Positions 52,690 to 60,958 of a stretch of DNA of 64,000 nucleotides are shown here, piece by piece; position 1 is the stretch's first letter; each line of letters starts with the position of its first letter. The stretch is taken from positions 272,697 through 336,696 of the forward strand of contig NZ_LIVV01000011.1 in NCBI RefSeq assembly GCF_001905825.1, given 5' to 3'. A model generated the notes under the pieces. That model was not told where the DNA came from and searched no databases. It saw only the letters and a list, made by a program, of their open reading frames with translations. A program made the translations under genes and the position numbers. Source of the DNA: Streptomyces sp. CB02009 (GTDB taxonomy: Bacteria > Actinomycetota > Actinomycetes > Streptomycetales > Streptomycetaceae).

Positions 52690-53307
52690 GTGGGCAACAG
52701 GAGCAAGGGCTGGGGCATAGCCGCGGCCGCCTGCGTCGGGCTCTGGCTCGTCCAGAACGGCTCGGAGCAGGTCACCCCGCCCGTGCCGTCGGCCGCGCAG
52801 GCCTTCGCCGCCGGGCCGAGCGTGCACACCGACGCCGCGGCCGATCCGCTGCCGCCCTCGGCCCCGGTCCGGCTGCGCATCCCCGAGACCGATGTGGACA
52901 CCCCGATGATGCGGCTCGGCCTGGCCTCGGACGGTTCGCTCGGCGTACCGCCGGCCGGGAACCGGAACATGGCCGGCTGGTACGGGGACGGCACCTCGCC
53001 CGGCGCCAAGGGCACGGCGATCGTCGCGGGCCATGTCGACAACGCCGAAGGACCCGCCGTCTTCTACACGCTCGGCGCCCTGAAGAAGGGCCACCGGATC
53101 GAGGTGGACCGGGAGGACGGGCGGACCGCGGTGTTCACGGTGGACGCGGTCGAGGTCTACGGGAACAAGGACTTCCCGGACCGGAAGGTGTACGACGAGG
53201 CGAACCGCGCGGAGATCCGGGTGATCACCTGCGGCGGCGGCTTCTCGCAGAAGAACGGCTACCAGGGCAACGTGGTCGCCTTCGGGCACCTCATCGGAGT
53301 GCGGTAG
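52690..53307 (+). CDS. Class F-type sortase
   Basis: 205 residues from the GTG at 52690 (AGGGAG nine bases upstream). An N-terminal membrane anchor (GWGIAAAACVGLWLVQNG) is followed by a Pro/Ala spacer and a sortase barrel. Catalytic His115 is in IVAGHVDN, and catalytic Cys181 is in VITCGGGF, where other classes have TLTC. The partner Arg is probably in the C-terminal segment ending AFGHLIGVR or in the AEIRVITC strand. It would cleave a sorting signal and transfer the protein to the wall or other acceptors. The presumed substrate is the product of the preceding gene. Confidence 0.9.
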   Translation: MGNRSKGWGIAAAACVGLWLVQNGSEQVTPPVPSAAQAFAAGPSVHTDAAADPLPPSAPVRLRIPETDVDTPMMRLGLASDGSLGVPPAGNRNMAGWYGDGTSPGAKGTAIVAGHVDNAEGPAVFYTLGALKKGHRIEVDREDGRTAVFTVDAVEVYGNKDFPDRKVYDEANRAEIRVITCGGGFSQKNGYQGNVVAFGHLIGVR

Positions 53308-53370
53308 CGGGGCCGGCGGCAGGCCCGGGGGCACGCCCGACGGCCGGTCGGACGGCGGGTCCGGTGGGCG

Positions 53371-54156
53371 TCAGGCCCACTGGTCGAAGGCGAGCTTCGC
53401 GACCAGCGAGAGCACCACCACGAGCAGCACCCCGCGCACGAACTCGGCGCCCTTGCTGAGCGCCATCCGCGCCCCGACCGTCCCGCCGATCAGGTTGAAG
53501 ACCGCCATGACGGCGGCGAGCTGCCAGTACACGCTGCCCTGGTACGCGAACATCGCGAGCGCGCCCGCGTTGGTGCAGACGTTGACGATCTTCGCGGTCG
53601 CCGAGGCGGTCACCAGGTCGAGATGGAGCACCGCGGTCAGCGCGAGCACCAGGAAGGTGCCGGTGCCGGGGCCGAACAGGCCGTCGTAGAAGCCGATCCC
53701 GCCGCCGACCACGACGATCGCGGTGACGATCCGGGCCCGGGTCAGCGGCGCCCGCTCCTCCCCCTCGGCCTTCGCGCCGAACGAGGGCCGCAGCATCACG
53801 AAGGCCGCCACCGCGAGCAGGACGACCATGATCACCGGACGCAGGACGTCGCTGCTGATGCCCGCCGCGAAGAAGGCGCCCGCCATGGAGCCCGCGAGGG
53901 CGGCGAGCCCGATGCGGACCGCCGTCCAGACCCGTACGGGCGCCTTGCGGACGTAGGTGATCGCGGCCCCGGTGGTGCCGACGATCGCGACGGCCTTGTT
54001 GGTGCCGAGGATGTGCGCGGCCTGGACGTTCGGCAGCCCGAGCAGCAGGGCGGGCAGCAGGAGCAGCCCGCCGCCGCCGACCACCGCGTCGATCCAGCCC
54101 GCCACGAGCGCGGCGAGGCACAGCAGGACAAGGGTGGTCAGTGAGATGTCGGGCAT
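53371..54156 (-). CDS. TauE/SafE (TSUP) family membrane permease
   Basis: 261 residues with eight predicted helices. The family signature is duplicated: AGWIDAVVGGGGLLLLPALL in the first half and GGGIGFYDGLFGPGTGTFLV in the second. Members move sulfite, sulfoacetate or other organosulfur anions, and the actinobacterial examples are mostly uncharacterised. ATG start. It converges on the sortase gene with a 63-base gap and precedes the ferric-reductase-like gene region, but is separated from it by the small gene at 54194. Confidence 0.9.
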   Translation of the reverse strand: MPDISLTTLVLLCLAALVAGWIDAVVGGGGLLLLPALLLGLPNVQAAHILGTNKAVAIVGTTGAAITYVRKAPVRVWTAVRIGLAALAGSMAGAFFAAGISSDVLRPVIMVVLLAVAAFVMLRPSFGAKAEGEERAPLTRARIVTAIVVVGGGIGFYDGLFGPGTGTFLVLALTAVLHLDLVTASATAKIVNVCTNAGALAMFAYQGSVYWQLAAVMAVFNLIGGTVGARMALSKGAEFVRGVLLVVVLSLVAKLAFDQWA

Positions 54157-54193
54157 GCCCGTGAGCCTAGGGAGGCGATCGTTGCCCCGTCCA

Positions 54194-54403
54194 TCAATCT
54201 CTGGAGAGTTGAGCTACGTCTGAGCTTGCGGCGCCCGGACCGCGGTCCGGAGCCGGCGGCGCGGCCGGGGTGACGGAGGCCGTGAGGAGGGTTCCGGCGA
54301 GCGCCCCGGCGCCGAGGAGGGCGGCGGCGAGCAGGCGCCGGGCCTGTTCGGCGGAACGGACGCGCGGGACGCGGGGGACGCGGGGAGCGCCGTGTCTAGG
54401 CAT
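54194..54403 (-). CDS. Small hypothetical protein with one hydrophobic helix
   Basis: 69 residues. The ATG overlaps the last eight bases of the ferric-reductase-like gene on the same strand, which argues for translational coupling. After a basic start (MPRHGAPRVPRVPRVR) comes ARRLLAAALLGAGALAGTLL, either a signal peptide or an anchor, and a Pro/Ala/Asp-rich tail. In related loci the ferric-reductase-like gene is followed by an FMN-binding-domain protein with a similar leader. Here only the leader part remains, so it may be a remnant. No homologue recognised. Confidence 0.45.
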   Translation of the reverse strand: MPRHGAPRVPRVPRVRSAEQARRLLAAALLGAGALAGTLLTASVTPAAPPAPDRGPGAASSDVAQLSRD

Positions 54404-55823
54404 GGTCGAAGTCCTCGCTGTGGATGCGGGAGGCCGGCACCCCGGCCCGGATCAGGTTGGCGGTGGCGGCGCGGGCCATGGCGGGCGGCCCGCAGAGGTA
54501 GACGTCGTGGGCGGCGAGGTCCGGCACCAGATGGCGCAGGGCGCGCGGCGCGAGGGGGTCGAAGGAGTCGTCGGAGCGGCCCAGGAGGAAGTGCAGGGCG
54601 GCCTGCCGTTCGTGGGCGATGACCTCCAGCTCCTCCCGCAGGACGACTCCGGCGGCGTCCGAGGCCCGGTAGAGGAGCGTCACGTCGCCCGGCCCGCCGG
54701 GCAGCGTCTCGAACAGGGTGCGGAGCGGGGTGATGCCGACGCCTCCGGCGAGCAGCAGCACCTTGCGGCGGGTGCGGCGGTGGGCGGTGAGCGCGCCGAA
54801 CGGGCCGGACGCGAGGACCCGGACGCCCGGGCGGAGCCGCCGGATGCGGCGGGTGTGGTCGCCGCACGCCTTGACGGTGATCCGCAGGGTGTCGTCGCGG
54901 ACGGGCGCGGAGAGCGAGAAGGGCAGGGCGGTCGCCCAGAGCCCGCGCCGCAGGAAGCGCCAGCGGAAGAACTGGCCGGGCTCGGCGCACAGCCGGGCCA
55001 CTCCCCTGCCCCGGACGAGCACCGAGACGACGCCCGGTCCCTCGTCGCGGACCTCGACGACCCGCAGCTCGTGGCGGAGGGCGGCGCGGACCGGGACGAC
55101 GAGCCGGTACCAGAGGAGGAGGACGGCGACGGTGCCGTGGGCCATCGACCAGGCCCAGCGGACGAGGAGGCTGTCGGCGATGTCGGGTCCGGCGAGCTGG
55201 TGGACGAAGCCGAGGGCGGCGGCGAGCAGCGCGCCGAGGTGGACGGCCCGCCAGACCTCGTGCCGGACCCGGCGCCGTACGGCCCGGGCGGAGGTGACAC
55301 CGACGGCGACGAAGAGGACGGTGCCGGCGGTGGCGGCGGCGATCGCCCCGTACGACAGGAGGCCGCCGGTGGCGGTGACGAGGTCGGTGCGGGTGTGCAC
55401 GGCGTAACCGCAGAGCGCGAGGAGCGCGTGCGCGCCGATCAGGCCGAGGACGTACCGGCCGCCGAGGGCGTGCCAGCGGGCGAGCCGGTCGGCTCCGACG
55501 CCGTGCTCGACGGCCGGGACGCGGGCCATGAGCAGCAGCAGGACGAGGACGCCGTACCCGGCGAGCAGACCGGTCAGGTGCGCGCCGGACGCGAAGAAGG
55601 CGTCGAGGCGGGCGGAGGGCCGGGCCTGCACACCCCAGAGCAGGGCGACGGCCCCGGCGCCGCCCAGGATCGCGGTCCGCAGGCGGTCGGGGGCGAGCCG
55701 CAGGACGGGCAGGGGCGGGGCGGGTGCGCGCCGCGCGGGGGCCGGCGGCGGGGCCGGTTCGGCGCGGTGGGGTCGGAGGGGTACGTAGAGAGGATGGCTG
55801 GCCTCGGTGGTCACATCCGGCAC
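54396..55823 (-). CDS. Ferric-reductase-like transmembrane protein with FAD/NAD(P)H reductase domain
   Basis: 475 residues. Six membrane helices (about 50-265) contain several His suitable for haem ligation (WHALGGRYVLGLIGAHALLA, VWRAVHLGALLAAALGFVHQ). The C-terminal half is an FNR-type reductase: PGQFFRWRF and LPFSLSAP bind FAD, GGVGITPLRTLFETLPGG binds the NAD(P) phosphates, and VYLCGPPAMARAA is the terminal motif. This resembles the NOX/FRE and MsrQ-related membrane reductases that pass electrons from NAD(P)H through flavin and haem across the membrane. The GTG at 55823 lacks a strong ribosome site. Electron acceptor unknown. Confidence 0.88.
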   Translation of the reverse strand: MPDVTTEASHPLYVPLRPHRAEPAPPPAPARRAPAPPLPVLRLAPDRLRTAILGGAGAVALLWGVQARPSARLDAFFASGAHLTGLLAGYGVLVLLLLMARVPAVEHGVGADRLARWHALGGRYVLGLIGAHALLALCGYAVHTRTDLVTATGGLLSYGAIAAATAGTVLFVAVGVTSARAVRRRVRHEVWRAVHLGALLAAALGFVHQLAGPDIADSLLVRWAWSMAHGTVAVLLLWYRLVVPVRAALRHELRVVEVRDEGPGVVSVLVRGRGVARLCAEPGQFFRWRFLRRGLWATALPFSLSAPVRDDTLRITVKACGDHTRRIRRLRPGVRVLASGPFGALTAHRRTRRKVLLLAGGVGITPLRTLFETLPGGPGDVTLLYRASDAAGVVLREELEVIAHERQAALHFLLGRSDDSFDPLAPRALRHLVPDLAAHDVYLCGPPAMARAATANLIRAGVPASRIHSEDFDHA

Positions 55824-55970
55824 AGTAGGTCCGCCCGTATACGGGAATCCGCAGCTCAGCTCCCTCCTTCCGATCCTTAAGCCTGACTTGAGCCGAGCCT
55901 GACCACCGGTTAATCCTGACGGCCGGCCCGCCCGGCCTCACAGCGGACGGGGGCGGGCACGGAGATCAGC

Positions 55971-56008
55971 GTTCCGTACGGGAAACAGTCGGGATGCCGT
56001 CGGGTAAC
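55971..56008 (+). promoter_or_regulatory. Candidate GlnR box upstream of the nirB operon
   Basis: Four pentamers at exact 11-base spacing: GTTCC (55971), GAAAC (55982), GATGC (55993) and GTAAC (56004). The GlnR consensus is GTNAC-n6-GAAAC repeated. The first, second and fourth match at 4/5, 5/5 and 4/5 and the third poorly. It ends 23 bases before the first start codon of the operon. nirB is a known GlnR target in S. coelicolor (from memory). Confidence 0.6.
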
Positions 56009-56031
56009 ACCGGCCGCGCACGCTTCCCGGT

Positions 56032-57330
56032 ATGAGTACACGGATCGTGGTGGTCGGGGGCGGAACGGCGGGCGCCCGGCTCGCCCAGCGCCTGCCCGTC
56101 ACCCTCCTCGGCGAGGAGCCGCGCGCCCCGTACAACCGGGTGCTGCTGGCCGACGTCCTCGCCGGGCGGTACGCCCCCGAGGTGATCGCCCTGCCCGGGA
56201 CCCGCGAGCCGGCCCGGCTCGGGGTGCGGGCCGTGCGGATCGACCGGGCGGCGCGGACGGTGGAGTGCGCGGACGGTTCGCTCGTCGGCTACGACCGCCT
56301 GGTCCTGGCCACCGGCTCCAACCCGGTGCTCCCGCCGCTGCGCGGACTGCGCGGCCCGGGAGGCGCGGAACCTCCGGAGGGCGTCCACGCCTTCCGTACC
56401 CTCGACGACTGCCTGGCGCTGCGCGACCGGGTGCGGCCGGGGACGCGGGCGGTGGTCGTCGGCGGCGGGCTGCTCGGGGTCTCGGCGGCACGGGCGCTGG
56501 CCGCGCTGGGCGCGGAGGTGGTGCTCACCCAGCAGGGCGAGCGCCTGATGGAGCGCCAGCTGGACGCGACCGCCTCGCACCTGCTGCGCGAGCACGTCGA
56601 GTCGCTCGGGGTCGAGGTGCACACCGAGTGCCGGGTGAGCGGTCTGCGGCAGCGGGACAGCGAGGTGACCGCGGTCGAACTGGCCGACGGCTTCGTCCTC
56701 GACGCGCGGGTCGTGGTCCTGGCGTGCGGGGTCCGCCCCCGGGTGGCCCTGGCGCGGGAGGCGGGGCTCGCGGTCGGGACGGGGATCGTGGTGGACGACG
56801 AGCTCCGGACGTCCGACCCGTACATCCACGCGATCGGCGACTGCGCGGAACACAGGGGAAGGGTCTACGGCCTGGCGGGCCCGGCCCTGGACCAGGCGGA
56901 CGCGCTGACGGCCGTCCTGCTGGCCGGGACGGCCGCGCCGACGCCGTGCGGGCCCTCGTCGCGCCGGGCGGAACGGCCGCCCGCCCCGGGCGCGGAGGCG
57001 GGCGCGGCCCCCGCGGACACCGGGCCCGCCACCGGCTACAGCGGCACCCGCGCCCTCACCCGCCTCACCCTCGGCGGCGCCCGGCCCCTCGACCTCGCCG
57101 CCTTCGGCGACACCACCGCCCTCCCAGGCGACGACGTCGTCCAGCTCACCGACGCCACCCGCCGCTCCCACCGCAAGGTCGTCGTCCGCGGGGACCGCCT
57201 CGTCGGTGGCGTCCTCCTCGGCGATCTGGCCGCCGTCGGCACGCTCGCCCGGGCCTGGGAGGGCGACGAAGCCCTGCCCGACGAGGCCCCCCTGCTGCAC
57301 CTGCTCACCCACGACGGAGGCTCCTCATGA
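56032..57330 (+). CDS. NAD(P)H/FAD reductase subunit of the assimilatory nitrite/nitrate reductase (NasB-like)
   Basis: 432 residues. FAD fold IVVVGGGTAGARLAQRL at the start, a second dinucleotide fold RAVVVGGGLLGVSAARALAALGAEVVL near residues 140-165, and the closing YIHAIGDCAEH motif. It corresponds to the first 400 residues of NirB-type proteins without Fe-S or sirohaem domains. A Pro/Ala/Gly-rich insertion (about 300-345) precedes the C-terminal domain. It may pass electrons to NasA or act as an extra reductase for NirB. ATG start. It overlaps nirB by four bases (ATGA) and is the first gene of a three-gene operon behind a GlnR-like box. Confidence 0.88.
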   Translation: MSTRIVVVGGGTAGARLAQRLPVTLLGEEPRAPYNRVLLADVLAGRYAPEVIALPGTREPARLGVRAVRIDRAARTVECADGSLVGYDRLVLATGSNPVLPPLRGLRGPGGAEPPEGVHAFRTLDDCLALRDRVRPGTRAVVVGGGLLGVSAARALAALGAEVVLTQQGERLMERQLDATASHLLREHVESLGVEVHTECRVSGLRQRDSEVTAVELADGFVLDARVVVLACGVRPRVALAREAGLAVGTGIVVDDELRTSDPYIHAIGDCAEHRGRVYGLAGPALDQADALTAVLLAGTAAPTPCGPSSRRAERPPAPGAEAGAAPADTGPATGYSGTRALTRLTLGGARPLDLAAFGDTTALPGDDVVQLTDATRRSHRKVVVRGDRLVGGVLLGDLAAVGTLARAWEGDEALPDEAPLLHLLTHDGGSS

Positions 57331-59861
57331 CCACCCCCACCATCGTCCTGGTCGGCCACGGAATGGTCGGCCAGCGGTTCCTGGAGTCGCTCGCCGACCG
57401 CGGTGTCACCGAGCGGGCCAGGATCGTCGTCCTCTGCGAGGAGCCGCGCCCCGCCTACGACCGCGTCCAGCTGACCTCGTACTTCGCCGGGAAGACCCCG
57501 GACGACCTGTCGATGGTCGAGGCGGGCTTCATGGAGAAGCACGGCATCGAGCTGTACGTGGGCGACGCGGCGGAGTCCGTGGACCGGGAGGCCCGTACGG
57601 TCACCGCCCGCTCCGGCCGGGTCTTCGCCTACGACGCGCTCGTCCTCGCCACCGGCTCGTACCCCTTCGTGCCGCCCGTCCCCGGCAAGGACGCCCGCGG
57701 CTGCTTCGTGTACCGGACGATCGAGGACCTCCTCGCCATCGAGGAGTACGCGAGGACGGCGACGACCGGCGCGGTCGTCGGCGGCGGCCTGCTCGGCCTG
57801 GAGGCGGCCGGCGCGCTGAAGGGCCTCGGACTCGACACCCACGTCGTGGAGTTCGCGCCGCGGCTGATGCCGGTGCAGGTCGACGAGGGCGGCGGCGCGG
57901 CGCTGCTGCGCACGATCGAGCGGATGGGTCTGACCGTCCACACCGGGACGGGGACGCAGGAGGTGCTGACGGCGGACGGCTCGGTCACGGGCATGAGGCT
58001 GTCGGACGGCTCCGAACTGGCCACGGACCTGGTCGTGTTCTCGGCCGGTGTACGGCCCAGGGACCAGCTGGCCCGCGACTGCGGCCTGGCCGTCGGGGAG
58101 CGCGGCGGGATCGCGGTCGACGAGCGGTGCCGCACCTCGGACCCGGCGGTCTTCGCGATCGGCGAGTGCGCCCTCGCCTCGGACGGGCGGGTCTACGGCC
58201 TGGTGGCGCCGGGCTACGAGATGGCGCAGACGGTGGCCGCGACCCTGGCGGAGGAGGCGGGCGAGGACGACGGCTTCACCGGCGCCGACATGTCGACGAA
58301 GCTGAAGCTGCTCGGCGTGGACGTCGCGTCCTTCGGCGACGCGCACGGCACGGCCGAGGGCTGCCTCGACGTCGTCTACTCCGACTCCCGCTCGGGCGTC
58401 TACAAGAAGCTTGTGGTGAGCGGCGACGGCGTCCTCCTGGGCGGTGTCCTGGTCGGCGACGCCGAGCAGTACGGTCTGCTGCGCCCGCTCACCGGGACGG
58501 TCCCGCCGGTCTCCCCCGAGCAGCTGGTCCTCCCGGCGGGCGCGGGCGCACCGGTGGCTCTGGGGCCCTCGGCCCTGCCGGACGACGCGGTGATCTGCTC
58601 CTGCCACAACGTGACGAAGCACGCGATCGGCCAGTGCTCCTCGCTCGCCGAGGTGAAGAAGTGCACCAAGGCCGGTACGGGCTGCGGCAGTTGCGTGAAG
58701 GTCATCGAGAAGCTGCTGCCCGCGCCGGCCGAGAAGGGCCTGTGCGGCTGCTTCCCGTACACCCGGAGCGAGCTGTACGAGATCGCCCGCACCCTGCGGG
58801 CGACGTCGTTCGCCGCGCTGCTCGACTCGCACGGGCGGGAGGGGGCCCGCGGCGGGGAGGGCTGCGAGGTCTGCAAGCCGACCGTCGGATCGATCCTCGC
58901 CTCCCTCAACAACGGCTACATCCTGGACGGCGAGCAGGCCTCCCTCCAGGACACCAACGACCACTTCCTCGCCAACATGCAGCGCAACGGCTCGTACTCG
59001 GTCGTGCCGCGGATCCCCGGCGGTGAGATCACCCCGGACAAGCTGATCGTGATCGGCGAGGTGGCCCGCGACTTCGGCCTCTACACGAAGATCACCGGCG
59101 GCCAGCGGATCGACCTCTTCGGCGCCCGGGTGGACCAGCTCCCGTCGATCTGGACCCGGCTGGTGGACGCGGGCTTCGAGTCCGGGCACGCGTACGGCAA
59201 GGCGCTGCGCACGATCAAGTCCTGCGTGGGGCAGACCTGGTGCCGGTACGGCGTCCAGGACTCGGTGAAGATGGCGATCCGGCTGGAGCTGCGCTACCGG
59301 GGCCTGCGCGCCCCGCACAAGCTCAAGTCGGCCGTCTCCGGCTGCGCCCGCGAGTGCGCGGAGGCGCAGTCGAAGGACTTCGGGATCATCGCCACGGCGA
59401 GCGGCTGGAACCTGTACGTCGGCGGGAACGGCGGCGCGACCCCGCGCCACGCCGACCTGCTCGCCCAGGACCTCTCCGACGCCGAACTGGTGCGCCTGAT
59501 CGACCGGTTCCTGATGTTCTACATCCGGACGGCGGACCGCCTGGAGCGGACATCGACCTGGCTGGAGCGCCTGGAGGGCGGGCTCGACCACCTCAAGGAC
59601 GTGGTGGTGCACGACTCGCTCGGGCTCTGCGACGAGCTGGAGGCGCTGATGGCGGCGCACGTCGCCGACTACCAGGACGAGTGGGCGCAGACCCTGGACG
59701 ACCCGGAGCGGCTGCGGCGCTTCGTCTCCTTCGTGAACGCCCCGGAGGCACCGGACCCCTCGGTCCGCTTCGTCCCGGAGCGCGACCAGATCAAGCCGGA
59801 CCTCACGATCCTGACGCTCGGCAGGACGAACAGCACGCTGGAAGGGGCTTCCTCCCGATGA
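57327..59861 (+). CDS. nirB: NAD(P)H-dependent nitrite reductase, large subunit
   Basis: 844 residues in the full NirB layout. FAD/NAD(P)H domains span 1-400. A BFD-like 2Fe-2S domain begins at Cys424 (CSCHNVTK, with further Cys in CTKAGTGCGSC). The nitrite/sulfite reductase ferredoxin-like and sirohaem domains follow. Cys633, Cys639, Cys673 and Cys677 (SCVGQTWC, SGCARECAE) match the C-x5-C...C-x3-C ligands of the 4Fe-4S/sirohaem centre, and GWNLYVGGNGG is the sirohaem pocket loop. It reduces nitrite to ammonium with six electrons. ATGA overlaps at both ends tie it to the upstream flavoprotein gene and to nirD. Confidence 0.97.
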   Translation: MTTPTIVLVGHGMVGQRFLESLADRGVTERARIVVLCEEPRPAYDRVQLTSYFAGKTPDDLSMVEAGFMEKHGIELYVGDAAESVDREARTVTARSGRVFAYDALVLATGSYPFVPPVPGKDARGCFVYRTIEDLLAIEEYARTATTGAVVGGGLLGLEAAGALKGLGLDTHVVEFAPRLMPVQVDEGGGAALLRTIERMGLTVHTGTGTQEVLTADGSVTGMRLSDGSELATDLVVFSAGVRPRDQLARDCGLAVGERGGIAVDERCRTSDPAVFAIGECALASDGRVYGLVAPGYEMAQTVAATLAEEAGEDDGFTGADMSTKLKLLGVDVASFGDAHGTAEGCLDVVYSDSRSGVYKKLVVSGDGVLLGGVLVGDAEQYGLLRPLTGTVPPVSPEQLVLPAGAGAPVALGPSALPDDAVICSCHNVTKHAIGQCSSLAEVKKCTKAGTGCGSCVKVIEKLLPAPAEKGLCGCFPYTRSELYEIARTLRATSFAALLDSHGREGARGGEGCEVCKPTVGSILASLNNGYILDGEQASLQDTNDHFLANMQRNGSYSVVPRIPGGEITPDKLIVIGEVARDFGLYTKITGGQRIDLFGARVDQLPSIWTRLVDAGFESGHAYGKALRTIKSCVGQTWCRYGVQDSVKMAIRLELRYRGLRAPHKLKSAVSGCARECAEAQSKDFGIIATASGWNLYVGGNGGATPRHADLLAQDLSDAELVRLIDRFLMFYIRTADRLERTSTWLERLEGGLDHLKDVVVHDSLGLCDELEALMAAHVADYQDEWAQTLDDPERLRRFVSFVNAPEAPDPSVRFVPERDQIKPDLTILTLGRTNSTLEGASSR

Positions 59862-60247
59862 CGACCCTCACGACACCCGCGACTCCTCCCTCTCCTCCCT
59901 CTCCCCCCTCTCCCGCCACGACGATCCTCCAGATCTCCCCCGGGCCCGGTTCCTGGGTGACGGTCTGCGAGGAGGAGCGGCTGACCCCGGGCCGGGGCGT
60001 GGCGGCACTGCTGCCGGACGGACGGCAGGTGGCGGTGTTCCGTGACCGCTCGGGGCGTACGTACGCGATCGACAACCGCGACCCGTTCACGGGGGCGCAG
60101 GTACTGTCCCGGGGGCTCGTCGGTACGGCGGAGGGGCGGCCGTTCGTGGCCTCGCCGCTCCTGAAGCAGCGCTTCGACCTGGAGTCGGGGCGGTGCCTGG
60201 ACGACGAGGAGGTCGCGGTGGCGGTGTATCCGGTACGGGCGAAGTAA
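59858..60247 (+). CDS. nirD: Nitrite reductase small subunit
   Basis: 129 residues; the ATG at 59858 overlaps the nirB stop (ATGA). After a Thr/Pro/Ser-rich leader of about 25 residues comes a Rieske-like beta fold (SWVTVCEEERLTPGRGVAALL, RTYAIDNRDPFTGAQVLSRG). It lacks the Cys and His ligands of true Rieske proteins, as is normal for NirD. It completes the soluble nitrite reductase with NirB. The end lies directly against the TetR operator region. Confidence 0.95.
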   Translation: MTTLTTPATPPSPPSPPSPATTILQISPGPGSWVTVCEEERLTPGRGVAALLPDGRQVAVFRDRSGRTYAIDNRDPFTGAQVLSRGLVGTAEGRPFVASPLLKQRFDLESGRCLDDEEVAVAVYPVRAK

Positions 60248-60248
60248 C

Positions 60249-60278
60249 TTGACCGATCGTTCCAGATAGTCGTACGGT
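60249..60278 (+). promoter_or_regulatory. TetR-type operator 1 (60249-60264) in the promoter of the TetR gene
   Basis: TTGACCGATCGTTCCA at 60249-60264 begins two bases after the nirD stop. It doubles as a -35 (TTGACC) with a candidate -10 TACGGT at 60273-60278, an 18-base spacer. The -10 lies six bases before the GTG of the regulator gene, which has no ribosome site, so the mRNA may be leaderless. The same 16-mer recurs inverted at 60928-60943. Confidence 0.75.
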
Positions 60279-60284
60279 CTCCCG

Positions 60285-60869
60285 GTGGCCAGGACCAAGG
60301 AATTCGACCCCGACGCCGCGCTCCAGGCCGCCCTCGACCTGTTCTGGGCGCGCGGCTACGAGGCGACGACGATGTCGGACCTCGTGGAGCACCTCGGCGT
60401 GGGCCGGGCCAGCATCTACGCGACCTTCGGCAACAAGCACGCGCTGTACCTGAAGGCGATGGACCGCTACCTGGAGACCCGCGACCCGCGGGCCGTCGAG
60501 GAGCTGTCCGCACCGGGCCCGGCCCTGCCGGCCGTCCGCGCGTTCGTCCGCCGCTTCGCCGCCGAGGCGTCCACCGACGACGAGCGGCTGAACGGCTGCT
60601 TCGTCACCAACTCGGCGGCGGAGCTGGGGCCGCACGACACGGCGGTGGCCCGCCGGGTCGAGCTCAGCTGGGAGCAGATCGAGACGCTCCTGCACGGGGC
60701 GCTCGCCCGGGCACGCGCCGGGGGCGAGCTCCCGGCGGACCGGGACCCGCGCGCCCTGGCGCGCATGCTCCTGGTCCTGCTGCAGGGGATCCGCGTGGTC
60801 GGCAAGGCGTCGAGCGACCCGGCCAGGGTCCGGGACGCGGCGGAGCAGGCCCTGCGCCTGCTGGACTGA
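60285..60869 (+). CDS. TetR-family repressor
   Basis: 194 residues. The N-terminal helix-turn-helix is DPDAALQAALDLFWARGYEATTMSDL followed by HLGVGRASIYATFGNKHALY. The C-terminal half is the all-helical ligand-binding domain, with a Cys in DERLNGCFVTNSAAEL, the pattern of YcdC/AcrR-like and NemR-like regulators that sense reactive small molecules (inference). GTG start. Operators before itself and before the following MFS gene share a 16-base sequence, so it probably represses both itself and the MFS-SDR unit. Confidence 0.92.
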   Translation: MARTKEFDPDAALQAALDLFWARGYEATTMSDLVEHLGVGRASIYATFGNKHALYLKAMDRYLETRDPRAVEELSAPGPALPAVRAFVRRFAAEASTDDERLNGCFVTNSAAELGPHDTAVARRVELSWEQIETLLHGALARARAGGELPADRDPRALARMLLVLLQGIRVVGKASSDPARVRDAAEQALRLLD

Positions 60870-60884
60870 GGTCGCGGATCAGCG

Positions 60885-60913
60885 GAAAGGGCGCCCACGG
60901 GGGGCGCCCTTTC
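60885..60913 (+). terminator. Terminator of the TetR gene
   Basis: Perfect 12-base arms (60885-60896 and 60902-60913) with a 5-base loop and a T-containing end, 15 bases past the stop. It separates the regulator transcript from the MFS-SDR unit, which has its own operator. Confidence 0.8.
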
Positions 60914-60927
60914 TTCGGGGCTCATTC

Positions 60928-60943
60928 TGGAACGTACGGTCAA
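60928..60943 (+). promoter_or_regulatory. TetR-type operator 2 before the MFS gene
   Basis: TGGAACGTACGGTCAA is the reverse complement of operator 1 apart from the two central bases (AT versus TA). It lies 15 bases before the MFS start, next to an A/T-rich AAATATAG that may be the -10. Confidence 0.75.
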
Positions 60944-60958
60944 ATATAGGGGGACGGA

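Noticed and set aside
53308..53370. Possible terminator between sortase and TauE genes
   Set aside because: Only a 5-base stem around CCGAC/GTCGG was found, too weak to support.
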